From assembly GCA_002706765.1 (NCBI GenBank), contig PAJV01000076.1:248001-312000 (forward strand): DNA of 64,000 bases, in the 5' to 3' direction. Of the stretch, positions 8,650 through 16,504 are shown one piece after another. How positions within the stretch are numbered: the first letter of the stretch is position 1; every line of letters begins with the position of its first letter. This DNA is from Gimesia sp. GTDB lineage: Bacteria; Planctomycetota; Planctomycetia; Planctomycetales; Planctomycetaceae. A program made the translations under genes and the position numbers. The notes below the pieces were generated by a model. That model was not told the origin of the DNA. It was given only the letters and a program-made list of their open reading frames with translations, and ran no database searches.

Positions 8650-9159
8650 TCAGGTGTCGGCGTATTCCGGGAATCGATTCACGGCAATTTGAATGAGACG
8701 CATCAAGTCGCGGCCTTGGCCTTTCGTTAAAGATTTCCAAACGGAAAAATCATGATTTACAGGAGCTGAATCGGGGGTAGCGTGAGGCCATGGATACTCT
8801 GTATTGGGTCCATTGTTGGCAAGAGCTGGAGAAATTCGTTCCAGGTCATAGGCGATTGGTAATACCGATCTCAACCAACTTTGGAATTGATTATAATTTG
8901 TAAAAGTAAAAAGAGTTGCAATTCGCTCTCGATCTGTCTGACGGATTTGGCCTAAGAATCTGAGAAAATGAACAAATCCAGCATGACTTCTTGGAGGAGG
9001 AGAACCAGACCTCCAGAAATATGCCTTTGCGATTTTTTCAGTCACCATCTGAAGGTAATGGAGGGTGTGGCATTGAGCGATACCAGCACTCTTTAAGAGC
9101 AGAAATGCCTCATGATCAGATTTTGCCTGGTGCCACCAATGTTCCTGATAACGATTCAT
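8650..9159 (-). CDS. HEPN-like domain protein
   Basis: A 169-residue, mainly helical protein. The start (WWHQAKSDHEAFLLL, then HYLQMVTEKIAKAYFW) follows the HEPN pattern in which a first helix with Trp and acidic residues is followed by an xxxEKxxKA helix. RSHAGFVHFL near residues 57-66 may correspond to the catalytic R-x-H region of HEPN RNases, although spacing is not the canonical R-x4-6-H. It is the last gene of a three-gene minus-strand cassette, and its ATG overlaps the previous stop as ATGA. HEPN proteins often act as RNase toxins; the role here is inferred. Confidence 0.65.
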   Translation of the reverse strand: MNRYQEHWWHQAKSDHEAFLLLKSAGIAQCHTLHYLQMVTEKIAKAYFWRSGSPPPRSHAGFVHFLRFLGQIRQTDRERIATLFTFTNYNQFQSWLRSVLPIAYDLERISPALANNGPNTEYPWPHATPDSAPVNHDFSVWKSLTKGQGRDLMRLIQIAVNRFPEYADT

Positions 9160-9506
9160 TGGGGAAGAGTTTCAAACTGGTCATTGGGGAATGCGATCAA
9201 ATCGTCAAGAGACCAGCCGTTTGGCAATGACAAATTATCAGATTGAATCTGTTGCCATTGTGCAGGTGTCACATCAAGAACAAAGAGTCTGTGAGCATTT
9301 TCAGTTCCCGTGTCGATACCAAAATCAATTGGTTCCAACGAATCCTCAGTACGATCTCCTGACAACGTATTGATTTCAACAAAGCGAATTTCGCGTGCAT
9401 CTGCATTCGTAGGCAGATAGAAGATCTTTTCGATTCCAGGGTCAGTTTTAAGATGTTCTTGAGCATACCAGCTTGCCCAGGAGTCTCTGTTAAAATTATC
9501 TGGCAT
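9156..9506 (-). CDS. Conserved hypothetical protein, HEPN-cassette middle gene
   Basis: A 116-residue acidic protein without signal peptide or membrane segment. It has segments IFYLPTNADAREIRFVEIN, PIDFGIDTG and LFVLDVTPAQWQQIQS, which I associate with small planctomycete proteins of unknown function. It overlaps the upstream antitoxin-like gene by 11 bases and the downstream HEPN gene by 4 bases, so the three are very probably translated together. It could be a structural partner or an antitoxin component. No catalytic motif is evident. Confidence 0.6.
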   Translation of the reverse strand: MPDNFNRDSWASWYAQEHLKTDPGIEKIFYLPTNADAREIRFVEINTLSGDRTEDSLEPIDFGIDTGTENAHRLFVLDVTPAQWQQIQSDNLSLPNGWSLDDLIAFPNDQFETLPQ

Positions 9507-9768
9507 GATTCTTGGTTCCGGTTATTACTGATTCATAGTCATTGTAAATATCCATTGCGGGATCGTTCCAGTCGCTGGATTCACAGGAACGGACGAGCTG
9601 CCTGCGGAGGTCTTCTTCGGTTACTTCATCCGAACGACCCTTGCTGACGTCTCCAGAAATTTTCGCATAGATGTCTTTTCTTACCAGGACACATTCCGTC
9701 CCTTCGACATCCACGGGGATTTCTTCGCCACGAGAAATCGCCTCTGCTTGCTCTTTTGTCAGTTTCAT
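9496..9768 (-). CDS. Antitoxin-like small protein, first gene of the HEPN cassette
   Basis: A 90-residue protein starting MKLTKEQAEAISRGEEIPV at 9768; GGAGGG lies five bases upstream, so the longer frame from 9813 is rejected. The N-terminal pattern (helix, then GTECVLVRKDIYAKI) is shared with short planctomycete proteins commonly found upstream of toxin-like genes. The C-terminus is acidic and probably flexible. It leads a three-gene cassette with overlapping ends. The antitoxin role is an inference from position and size; no DNA-binding motif is obvious. Confidence 0.65.
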   Translation of the reverse strand: MKLTKEQAEAISRGEEIPVDVEGTECVLVRKDIYAKISGDVSKGRSDEVTEEDLRRQLVRSCESSDWNDPAMDIYNDYESVITGTKNHAR

Positions 9769-9943
9769 GGGACCCTCCAAAGGAATTGTTACAGACCAAC
9801 AGTAATGTGGCAATCTAATTTATCAGAGACGGTCTGGAACAATGTATATTATAGAATAATGCTCTATCTGGATCAGGTCAATCATCAATTTTGTAACGGG
9901 ACAGTAGAGAATATTCTGGAATGGCTAAGGTTCATCTTGCACG

Positions 9944-9986
9944 AAAAAGGGGGCAGGAGTCGATGGGATGACTCCTGTCCCCTTTA
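9944..9986. repeat. REP-like hairpin, family B copy 1
   Basis: An AAAGGGGGCAGGAGTC arm pairs with GACTCCTGTCCCCTTT around an eight-base loop, giving a stem of about 16 bp. Related hairpins lie at 10664 and 11370. The GC stem followed by T residues also fits a terminator. Confidence 0.75.
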
Positions 9987-10136
9987 GCCTTTATCCAATA
10001 ACAGAAGAACTAAAAGTGGCGAAAAACACTTTGATTTAGACAGGGAAGTACGCAGTGGGTATAATTAAAGGTAATCCCTACCTGGAGCGGTTCCAGGCGA
10101 GTCCAGGTGGGAAATATTGGATAAAGGACTGGTACA

Positions 10137-10646
10137 ATGGATAAGCCCAATCTTGGTGAGCCCGACGCGCATGTGATGATGCGGCATGCAAAAACAATAC
10201 TGCGTTTTCTGCTGATTTTAGCACTGATTACTACGAGCGTACTCTTACTATTCTTACCTCAGGCGGCCTATCTGGCTGCATCCGCAGTGCTTGTGCTGTT
10301 TATTGGTTTCGTCATTGTGAGTTACCTGGAACGGCAATCACAAGCGAAAGTGCTTCGCAGCAGAAATCAGTCGAACATTTCACAAAAAGAAGTGGAAATG
10401 GATGTCCAATACGCGGGCATTTATACCGCCATCGCCTTGACGCTGTTCTTAGCTTTGGGGGTATTAATCCTGGCAGCAACCCTGGTCGAAGACTGGTCGA
10501 TGGTGGGTATGGTCGCAGCAGTTTTCTTTCTCATGTCGGTCTTTCTCCTGTTCCCTTTCATTCCGCTGTTTATCAGAGAAGCAAAGTACGAAGAACGAGA
10601 TAAGCTCCAACACGAAGCTGAGCTTCATGAAGAACCAAAAAAATGA
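10137..10646 (+). CDS. Polytopic membrane protein, unknown function
   Basis: A 169-residue protein with four predicted membrane segments in two pairs: about residues 23-42 and 44-65, then 95-115 and 120-145. A charged middle loop (ERQSQAKVLRSRNQ) and a charged C-terminal tail (EERDKLQHEAELHEE) flank them. The ATG at 10137 is preceded by AAAGGA. No family is recognised. It is isolated, with family B hairpins on both sides, so it probably forms its own transcript. Confidence 0.7.
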   Translation: MDKPNLGEPDAHVMMRHAKTILRFLLILALITTSVLLLFLPQAAYLAASAVLVLFIGFVIVSYLERQSQAKVLRSRNQSNISQKEVEMDVQYAGIYTAIALTLFLALGVLILAATLVEDWSMVGMVAAVFFLMSVFLLFPFIPLFIREAKYEERDKLQHEAELHEEPKK

Positions 10647-10663
10647 AGCTGCTATCAAATGGA

Positions 10664-10720
10664 TTGATGAATAGAAAAAAGGGGCCAGGTGTCAATTAAT
10701 CAACTCCTGACCCCTTTGAT
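10664..10720. repeat. REP-like hairpin, family B copy 2
   Basis: The sequence TTGATGAATAGAAAAAAGGG starts this copy and is shared with copy 3. The arms AAAGGGGCCAGGTGT and AACTCCTGACCCCTTT pair imperfectly. It starts 17 bases after the stop of the membrane protein gene and may terminate its transcript. Confidence 0.7.
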
Positions 10721-10813
10721 CTCCCTCGGCTTAACAGATATTGAATCGCGCCTGCCACCGGACTTTTCGGTACTCCTGCTACCCATTTTCTGTTAAGCAT
10801 ATGACGTATTTGG

Positions 10814-11149
10814 CTAACCTGCAGATAAACAATAACCTTGTTTCGGTGGGTATTTGTTCAAAAGATCCAGGAGCCGCTGACATCTTTCAATCGAAAAATC
10901 GTGATCATTCGATCCTTCTATTACATTAAGTCGCTTGAAATTATCCAGAATTATTCTGACTTCCTGTTTGAATTGTTCGACATTGGTTTCATCAATTTCT
11001 AGATACCCTGTGAAGGCTAATTTCAATAATTCTAAGTGATTCGAGTCTATTACGGGATGCCAATATTCACGAGCTTCATTACTACCGCATACGGGAATTG
11101 CAGTATCAATATCCTCCCCTTCTTTAGAACAATAAAATGAGTGCCCCAT
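10814..11149 (-). CDS. Conserved hypothetical protein, small and soluble
   Basis: A 111-residue protein beginning MGHSFYCSKEGEDIDTAIPV, with AAGGAAAAAAC just upstream of the ATG. It is acidic and mostly helical, and the C-terminal segment (ERCQRLLDLLNKYPPKQGY) looks like a compact helical end. It has no signal peptide and no known domain. The gene is A/T-rich compared with most of the window. Small soluble proteins of this kind sometimes act as immunity proteins, but nothing here proves that. Confidence 0.55.
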   Translation of the reverse strand: MGHSFYCSKEGEDIDTAIPVCGSNEAREYWHPVIDSNHLELLKLAFTGYLEIDETNVEQFKQEVRIILDNFKRLNVIEGSNDHDFSIERCQRLLDLLNKYPPKQGYCLSAG

Positions 11150-11369
11150 GTTTTTTCCTTCTACAATAAATATAAATTATCCTATCAAACTATATGATAA
11201 TTCCCAATCCGTTATATCCAACCTGCTGTTTTCTTTACATCCCTTTTTCACCAAAACTATTATATTGTTGTAACAATAATGGCTTGTTAGAAATGAATTT
11301 TTTTATCTAGACGGGGCCACTGAAAATGTCTAAATTTAATTGCGTTATCACAGCATTTCTCGCTTCATT

Positions 11370-11426
11370 TTGATGAATAGGAAAAAGGGGTCAGGAGTCA
11401 AAAAAAAGAATCCTGACCCCTTTGAT
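11370..11426. repeat. REP-like hairpin, family B copy 3
   Basis: Begins TTGATGAATAGGAAAAAGGG, nearly identical to copy 2. The arms GGGGTCAGGAGTC and GAATCCTGACCCC form the stem, followed by TTTGAT. It lies 43 bases beyond the 3' end of the methyltransferase gene and could terminate it from the other side. Confidence 0.75.
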
Positions 11427-11468
11427 GTAGCTCTCACAACGGATATATCGAGAAGTATTGTCTACATT

Positions 11469-12296
11469 TTACTGTTTCTGAAACTTCAGTAACTCACCCT
11501 GCTGGGCTGCCTCGATTCTGCGGGCAGCAATTTCGCAGTACTGCTCTGATGCCTCGAAGCCTATGGCATAGCGTCCCTCCAGAACAGAGGCGACCAGTGT
11601 TGTGCCTGATCCGCAGAACGGGTCGAATGCCAGACCACCGACGGGTACACACTGGATCAGACTCTGCATCAGTTGTGTAGGCTTTCCAGTCATGTGGTGT
11701 TTATCAACCTGCTTCACACCGATTGAATAAGAGCCTGCAAACGGTCCCCGATCGGTCAATCGAGGTACAATTCCTTTAGTACCCCAGGGGATGTATTCGC
11801 ACTGGTGCCGAAAGTATCCTTTGTGTGGTGCCCTGGCCCCGCCTCCCTTGTCCCAACTGATCAGCCCTTTATAGCAGAAACCGCCTGCCTGGATTGCATC
11901 GGTCGTGGTGGCCAGCTGCCGCCAGTCTGTGAAAACCAGACAGTATGCCGAGTCTTTACAGGCGTTGAATGCCTGGCTGATCCAAAGTGTGCACCAATAT
12001 TTGAATGATCTTTGATCTCGGAAGTCACCGCCAAAGGAAGGACGGCCGAGGGTGTTACCACTATGGCAATACTTTTTAGAGGGATCGGCTCCTACAGCAC
12101 TGCCTGCTGCACCTGAGCAATACGGAGGATCTGTGATCAAGGCATCAATTACATTAGCTGGTAGATTGCTGCTTAGTTCAAGTGTATCACCTTGATAAAT
12201 GGCAATCCCTTTTGATTCAAAAAACGGTTTACCCAGTTTTTTCCTGGCTGCTTCATATTGTCGGTTCTTTCTGCGGGTCATTTTTTTTCGAGCCAT
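11469..12296 (-). CDS. Site-specific DNA-methyltransferase (N6-adenine type)
   Basis: A 275-residue protein. The catalytic motif IV DPPY is at about residues 56-59, and the S-adenosylmethionine-binding motif FDPFCGSG is near the C-terminus at about 224-231. This is the order of the beta-type N6_N4_Mtase family. DPPY favours adenine N6 methylation. The N-terminus is basic (MARKKMTRRKNR). No endonuclease partner is adjacent, so it is an orphan or phage-type enzyme; the terminase-like gene nearby on the same strand supports a prophage origin. GGAGA precedes the ATG. Confidence 0.88.
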   Translation of the reverse strand: MARKKMTRRKNRQYEAARKKLGKPFFESKGIAIYQGDTLELSSNLPANVIDALITDPPYCSGAAGSAVGADPSKKYCHSGNTLGRPSFGGDFRDQRSFKYWCTLWISQAFNACKDSAYCLVFTDWRQLATTTDAIQAGGFCYKGLISWDKGGGARAPHKGYFRHQCEYIPWGTKGIVPRLTDRGPFAGSYSIGVKQVDKHHMTGKPTQLMQSLIQCVPVGGLAFDPFCGSGTTLVASVLEGRYAIGFEASEQYCEIAARRIEAAQQGELLKFQKQ

Positions 12297-12358
12297 CAGT
12301 TTCTGTTCTCCATTCAGTTAACTTTATGTAGTGGCCTCGATACCAGATCGTTTGTTGG

Positions 12359-12385
12359 GTGCCACTGTCGGCTTGTCCGACAGTG
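12359..12385. repeat. Palindromic repeat, family C copy 1
   Basis: GTGCCACTGTCGGCTTGTCC is followed by GACAGTG. CACTGTCGG and CCGACAGTG form a 9-bp perfect stem with the loop CTTGT. An inverted copy is at 12507-12533. Confidence 0.75.
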
Positions 12386-12506
12386 AATGTGTTGGGGTGT
12401 AGACTGTGCTTTCTCTTTTCATAACTGGTTGCCACTCTTCCTGTGAGATGTGATGTTGAGGCTCTTCTTTCTGTTCTTTTTTATCTGGATTGGGGTGTTT
12501 TCTGAG

Positions 12507-12533
12507 CACTGTTGGGCAAGCCAACAGTGGCAC
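12507..12533. repeat. Palindromic repeat, family C copy 2 (inverted)
   Basis: CACTGTTGG and CCAACAGTG form a 9-bp stem with loop GCAAG, followed by GCAC. Read on the minus strand it matches copy 1 except for a C-G to T-A change on both sides of the stem and one loop base, so the pairing is preserved. Confidence 0.75.
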
Positions 12534-12652
12534 ACGGGCATTCAAATTCATCGGATTCACTGCTCTATCTTCATCTCCCCTTGCCTGTGCCGATTCGTAT
12601 CATCTGCTTCTGTATCTCTGCTGGTCTGCTCTGTGTGGGCTGGTGGGGTTGG

Positions 12653-13036
12653 TTAGCTGTAGAGGCCCAGGAGTTTGTCCAGGCGTTCGCGGGCCTGGAG
12701 TTGCTCGCGGATGCTCGTTTTGGGGTTGGCGATGATGCTCTTGTAGAAGTTCACTGTATCGGCGAAGTTTCGTTCGGCCTCTTCTTCATCCAGAAATAGC
12801 AGCAGTTCGAGGTCGGCGGCGGCGCGCTGGTTGCTTTCGCGGGCTTTGATTTTCCGACGGGCCGTCTGGATGTAACGATTGAGGGAACACGGCTTGAGGC
12901 CGGTTTCGGCGGCGAGTTCGGTTTTGATATTGCTGATCCGTGTGTTCAGATCCAGCAGAATCATGATCAGTTCGATCAGTTGAGTCTGTTCTTCAACGCT
13001 GAGACGCTGGCGGGTTTTGAGAAGGGAGTCGGTCAT
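12653..13036 (-). CDS. Terminase small subunit-like helical protein
   Basis: About 127 residues from the ATG at 13036, chosen because GAGAGGA lies nine bases upstream; the in-frame extension to 13303 is proline/threonine-rich and looks non-coding. The start MTDSLLKTRQRLSVEEQTQL and the region ETGLKPCSLNRYIQTARRKI suggest a helix-turn-helix. The end SIREQLQARERLDKLLGLYS resembles the C-terminal part of phage terminase small subunits. With the methyltransferase it may be a prophage relic; no large terminase gene is present. Assignment is tentative. Confidence 0.5.
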   Translation of the reverse strand: MTDSLLKTRQRLSVEEQTQLIELIMILLDLNTRISNIKTELAAETGLKPCSLNRYIQTARRKIKARESNQRAAADLELLLFLDEEEAERNFADTVNFYKSIIANPKTSIREQLQARERLDKLLGLYS

Positions 13037-13628
13037 GAATTTCATTCCTCTCTGTGTGTTGAACGGGATACGGGTTGGATTACCTGAGACTGTGCTGGTT
13101 GGTCCAGCCGACGGGATGCGGCCGGATTGTGTGCTTGTGGGCTGTGTGCTGCTGGGTTGGGCATCGCTGGTCGATTCTCTTGTTGCCGGTGTTCCTGTTG
13201 AGGCTTCTGGCTCGGGTTCTGGCCCGGGTTCTGTTTTGCCGGGAAACGTGTCCGGTCTCCCCGGGTGTGTCAAGGATCTTCGCGAAGGGCGCGCGGGGGT
13301 CAAGGGGCATCTGAAAAAAACGAGTGGTCGATACGGGTTGAAGCCGGGGCGATCCGGGGCGACAGCCGGGCGGTCCCGGGGCGAAGCGTTGCGACGTGCG
13401 TTGACCCGCAGGCATACAGCGCGAACTACTGCCGTTTGTGCCGGTAAATTCCGGCGATTTTCACTGTGGATTCCAGTGAAAACCGGGAACCGGTGTCGCG
13501 TGTTTCAGTGCACTGTAAACTGGACACGCGCGCGACCCAAAACAGCGCTTATCGCCGTTGGCGCGCCGCGGTCAAGTGCAGTTTATGCAGCGGGAGTGCG
13601 GAAATGTGTAGCAGCTGGTGCGGGACGT
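13037..13628. other. GC-rich intergenic region
   Basis: A gene-free stretch, distinctly richer in G and C than its left flank. Repeated CCGGGGCGA-like words occur near 13340-13385, together with two segments containing CACTGTGGATTCCAGTG and CAGTGCACTG. I see no protein gene that is more than a shadow of neighbouring frames, and no recognised RNA. Confidence 0.4.
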
Positions 13629-13745
13629 TCAGTCCTGGAGGCGAATCGTGACGCTGGCGGCGTGGGCGGTGAGGCCTTCCTTTTCGGCGAGCAGCGTGAT
13701 GCCGGGCGCGTCGTTTTTGAGTCCCTGCTGGTTGTAGTAGATGAC
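13629..13745 (-). pseudogene. hisD: Detached C-terminal 38 codons of hisD, in frame after an amber codon
   Basis: Directly after the TAG at 13748-13746 the same frame continues for 38 codons (VIYYNQQGLKNDAPG at the start, AEKEGLTAHAASVTIRLQD at the end) to a TGA at 13631-13629. The EGLTAH segment is the expected C-terminus of histidinol dehydrogenase, carrying the His equivalent to E. coli His419, a zinc ligand. The codons are intact, so the interruption is a single base change (or sequencing error), or the amber codon is read through. Confidence 0.85.
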
Positions 13746-15005
13746 CTAGGAACGTTTGAGGAAGTCAATCGCACACAGGCCGTTGGCGAAGCGGGCGGTG
13801 CCTCCGGTGGGGAGGACGTGCGACGGGCCGGCGTAGTAGTCGCCTGTCGCGACCGGTGTGTAATGTCCCATGAAGATCGCGCCGGCGTTCTGGATTTTGG
13901 CGAGTTGCTGATCGGGGTTGGCGGTCGAGATGTGCAGGTGCTCGGGAGCCAGCAGATCGGTATAGCGGGCAGCTTCGTCTTCGTCGCGGGCGAGAATCAA
14001 CGCGCCATAGTCGAGCAGACTCTGGCGGGCGAGATCGCCGCGCGGGAGCTCGTTGAGCTGACTGATGAGTGCTTCGCGGACGGCTTCGATCAGCGGGGCA
14101 TGCCAGGTGATGAGGACGCCGGAACCGGGGCTGTGTTCGGCCTGCGAGATCAGATCGCTGGCGATGAACGCGGGGTTCGCGGTTTCGTCGGCGAGCACGA
14201 TGACTTCACTGGGGCCGGCGATGCTGTCGATGTCGACTTCGCCGAAGACGTGACGTTTGGCAAGCGCGACGAACAGGTTACCGGGGCCGACAATTTTGTC
14301 GACGCGTTCAATGCCTTCGACGCCATACGCGAGGGCCGCAACGGCCTGGGCACCGCCGACACGGTAGATTTCGGTGATGCCGAGCTCCTGGCAGGCGGCG
14401 AGGATGTCGGTGTTGTAACCGCCGAAGTCGGTGGGCGGGACGACGACGACGATCTCTTTGACACCGGCGGTCTGTGCGGGGATCGCGGTCATCAGCAGTG
14501 TGGACGGATACGCGGCCGCGCCTCCGGGAATGCAGACGCCGACCCGTTTCAAAGGGAGATACCGCTGGCGAAGTTCGACGCGGGACTCCCCTGCTTCGCG
14601 GAGGACTTTGACGTCGTCGGGCAGCAGAGCCGACTGAAACTCGATGATGTTCTCGCGGATGCGACGCAGCGTGGCGAGGTACTCGGGATCGGCTTTGGCG
14701 TGAGCTTCTTTGAGTTCCTCAGCCGAGACGCGCATGGTCTCGGGGGTGAGCTGCTTGCGGTCGAGCTTTTCCGAGTAATCGAGGAGCGCGGCGAGACCTT
14801 TGTCACGGACATCGTTGCAGATGCGTTCGACGACTTCCTGCGGCGAGAGGGGTGCGCCGAAGAGTTCGATCGTACGTTGTCTGCCGGCTTCGGAGACGAC
14901 ATTGCCGCGCGGGCTGAGCTTTTCGCGGAGTTCGCTGAAGAGCGCGGTGGCGTCGTCGCGGGTGCAGTCGATGGTGGTGATGTCGAGTTCGCTGTGCTGT
15001 GTCAT
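13746..15005 (-). CDS. hisD: Histidinol dehydrogenase, truncated by an in-frame TAG
   Basis: The enzyme for the last two steps of histidine synthesis (L-histidinol to L-histidine with NAD). In 419 residues it contains QAEHSPGS (Gln and His zinc ligands), PEHLHI (catalytic Glu-His) and TGDYYAGPSHVLPT (Asp ligand). The frame stops after DFLKRS; relatives usually continue KRSS or KRTS, so TAG probably replaces a Ser codon such as TCG. The remaining 38 codons follow in frame and hold the fourth zinc ligand. As annotated the product should be inactive unless the codon is suppressed. It lies 18 bases downstream of glyA, so the two are probably co-transcribed. Confidence 0.93.
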   Translation of the reverse strand: MTQHSELDITTIDCTRDDATALFSELREKLSPRGNVVSEAGRQRTIELFGAPLSPQEVVERICNDVRDKGLAALLDYSEKLDRKQLTPETMRVSAEELKEAHAKADPEYLATLRRIRENIIEFQSALLPDDVKVLREAGESRVELRQRYLPLKRVGVCIPGGAAAYPSTLLMTAIPAQTAGVKEIVVVVPPTDFGGYNTDILAACQELGITEIYRVGGAQAVAALAYGVEGIERVDKIVGPGNLFVALAKRHVFGEVDIDSIAGPSEVIVLADETANPAFIASDLISQAEHSPGSGVLITWHAPLIEAVREALISQLNELPRGDLARQSLLDYGALILARDEDEAARYTDLLAPEHLHISTANPDQQLAKIQNAGAIFMGHYTPVATGDYYAGPSHVLPTGGTARFANGLCAIDFLKRS

Positions 15006-15023
15006 GAGTCGGGTATCAGTCTG

Positions 15024-16265
15024 TTACGCGATGCCGGGCACGGGATAGCTCTGTGCGAATTCCGCGATTTCCCCTTTGACGGTTTCGATGTTGGCTTCGT
15101 CTTCGGGAGCACCGAGGACTTTGAGGATCCAGGCACCGACCTTTTTCATTTCGTCTTCTTTCATGCCCCGGGTGGTGAGGGCGGCGGTACCGATGCGGAT
15201 GCCGCTGGGATCGAGCGGTTTGCGCTGATCGTAGGGGATCATGTTTTTGTTGACGGTGATGCCGGCCTTGTCGAGTGCTTCTTCAGCGATTTTGCCGGAG
15301 AGATCAATCGCGGTGACATCGCAGAGCATGAGGTGGTTGTCGGTTCCGCCGGATGCGAGTTTGATGCCGCCGGCCATCAGGGTATCGGCGAGTGTTCTCG
15401 CATTGGCGACGATCTGTCGGGCGTAGGCTTTGAAGTCTTCGGTGGCAGCTTCCTGGAAGCAGATGGCTTTGCCGGCGATGACGTGTTCGAGTGGGCCGCC
15501 CTGGATGCCGGGGAATACTTCGCGGTTGAGATCTTTGGCGTATTTCTTTTTCATGAGGACGAAGCCGGACCGGGGACCACGCAGTGTTTTGTGAGTGGTG
15601 GAAGTGACGAAGTCGGCGACTTCGACGGGGTTGTTGTGCACGCCGCCCGCGACGAGGCCGGAATAGTGGGCCATATCGACCATGAGGACCGCACCGACTT
15701 CGGCTGCGATTTCGGCGAATTTGGGGTGATCGATTTCACGGGGGTAAGCGGAGGCCCCGGCGATGATCATTTTGGGTTTGTGTTCGCGGGCGAGTTTCGC
15801 GACCTGGTCGTAGTCGATCTGGTGGTTGTCTTCACGGACGCCGTAGGGCACGGGATTGTAGAGGGTTCCCGAGAAGTTCAATTTCATGCCGTGAGTGAGG
15901 TGACCGCCGTGCGCGAGGTCCATGGCGAGGAAGGTGTCGCCTGGCTTTAACACGGTGAAGTAGACGGACATGTTGGCCTGTGAGCCGGAGTGAGGCTGGA
16001 CGTTGGCGTATTCGGCTCCGAAGAGGCTGCAGGCGCGATCGCGGGCGAGGTTCTCGACGACGTCGACGTATTCGCATCCGCCGTAATAGCGACGTCCGGG
16101 CAGGCCTTCGGCGTATTTGTTCGTGAGGATCGAGCCGGCCGCTTCCATAATGGCGGCGCTGGTGTAATTTTCAGAGGCAATCAGCTCCAGGCCATTCTTC
16201 TGGCGCTGTGCTTCAGACTGAATACATTTCCAGATTTCCGGATCACACGACTCGAGCACGGACAT
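15024..16265 (-). CDS. glyA: Serine hydroxymethyltransferase
   Basis: Converts serine and tetrahydrofolate to glycine and 5,10-methylenetetrahydrofolate, with pyridoxal phosphate. About 413 residues from the ATG at 16265; GGGAG lies about 10 bases upstream, and the 10-residue extension to 16295 is rejected. Typical segments are [31 protein letters not shown], then the PLP-lysine region [12 protein letters not shown], and [13 protein letters not shown]. It is the first gene of a probable glyA-hisD unit and is divergent from the BRCT gene. Confidence 0.97.
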   Translation of the reverse strand: MSVLESCDPEIWKCIQSEAQRQKNGLELIASENYTSAAIMEAAGSILTNKYAEGLPGRRYYGGCEYVDVVENLARDRACSLFGAEYANVQPHSGSQANMSVYFTVLKPGDTFLAMDLAHGGHLTHGMKLNFSGTLYNPVPYGVREDNHQIDYDQVAKLAREHKPKMIIAGASAYPREIDHPKFAEIAAEVGAVLMVDMAHYSGLVAGGVHNNPVEVADFVTSTTHKTLRGPRSGFVLMKKKYAKDLNREVFPGIQGGPLEHVIAGKAICFQEAATEDFKAYARQIVANARTLADTLMAGGIKLASGGTDNHLMLCDVTAIDLSGKIAEEALDKAGITVNKNMIPYDQRKPLDPSGIRIGTAALTTRGMKEDEMKKVGAWILKVLGAPEDEANIETVKGEIAEFAQSYPVPGIA

Positions 16266-16421
16266 TCCAATCAACTCCCATGGATATATGGTCAAATTCG
16301 GGGGTACAAACGGTACCTTCAGCAGGAAAAAACATATTTTGCTCCCTTATAATGAAGGATTGCCCTGAAAGCTACCCAACGGATTCCCGTATCATTATCC
16401 TCGGAGAAAGTTTACTGCTGT

Positions 16422-16466
16422 GGGGGTATGATATTTTTGCGACTGGCATTTGATAACCCCCTTTTT
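16422..16466 (+). terminator. Terminator-like hairpin in the leader of the BRCT gene
   Basis: GGGGGT (16422-16427) pairs with ACCCCC (16456-16461) and is followed by five T. It lies only 38 bases before the ATG at 16505 and points toward that gene, so it may be an attenuator, or a terminator for an unseen short transcript. Confidence 0.4.
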
Positions 16467-16504
16467 ACTCGATATTTCTGATTTAATGTATTATTACTTG
16501 ATCT

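Noticed and set aside
12450-12799. Overlapping plus-strand frames near the family C palindromes
   Set aside because: Three frames overlap one another, include the palindromes, and lie partly opposite the terminase-like gene.
13017-15950. A 977-codon plus-strand open frame
   Set aside because: It lies opposite hisD and glyA, whose conserved motifs are on the minus strand; its composition is that of a shadow frame in GC-rich coding DNA.
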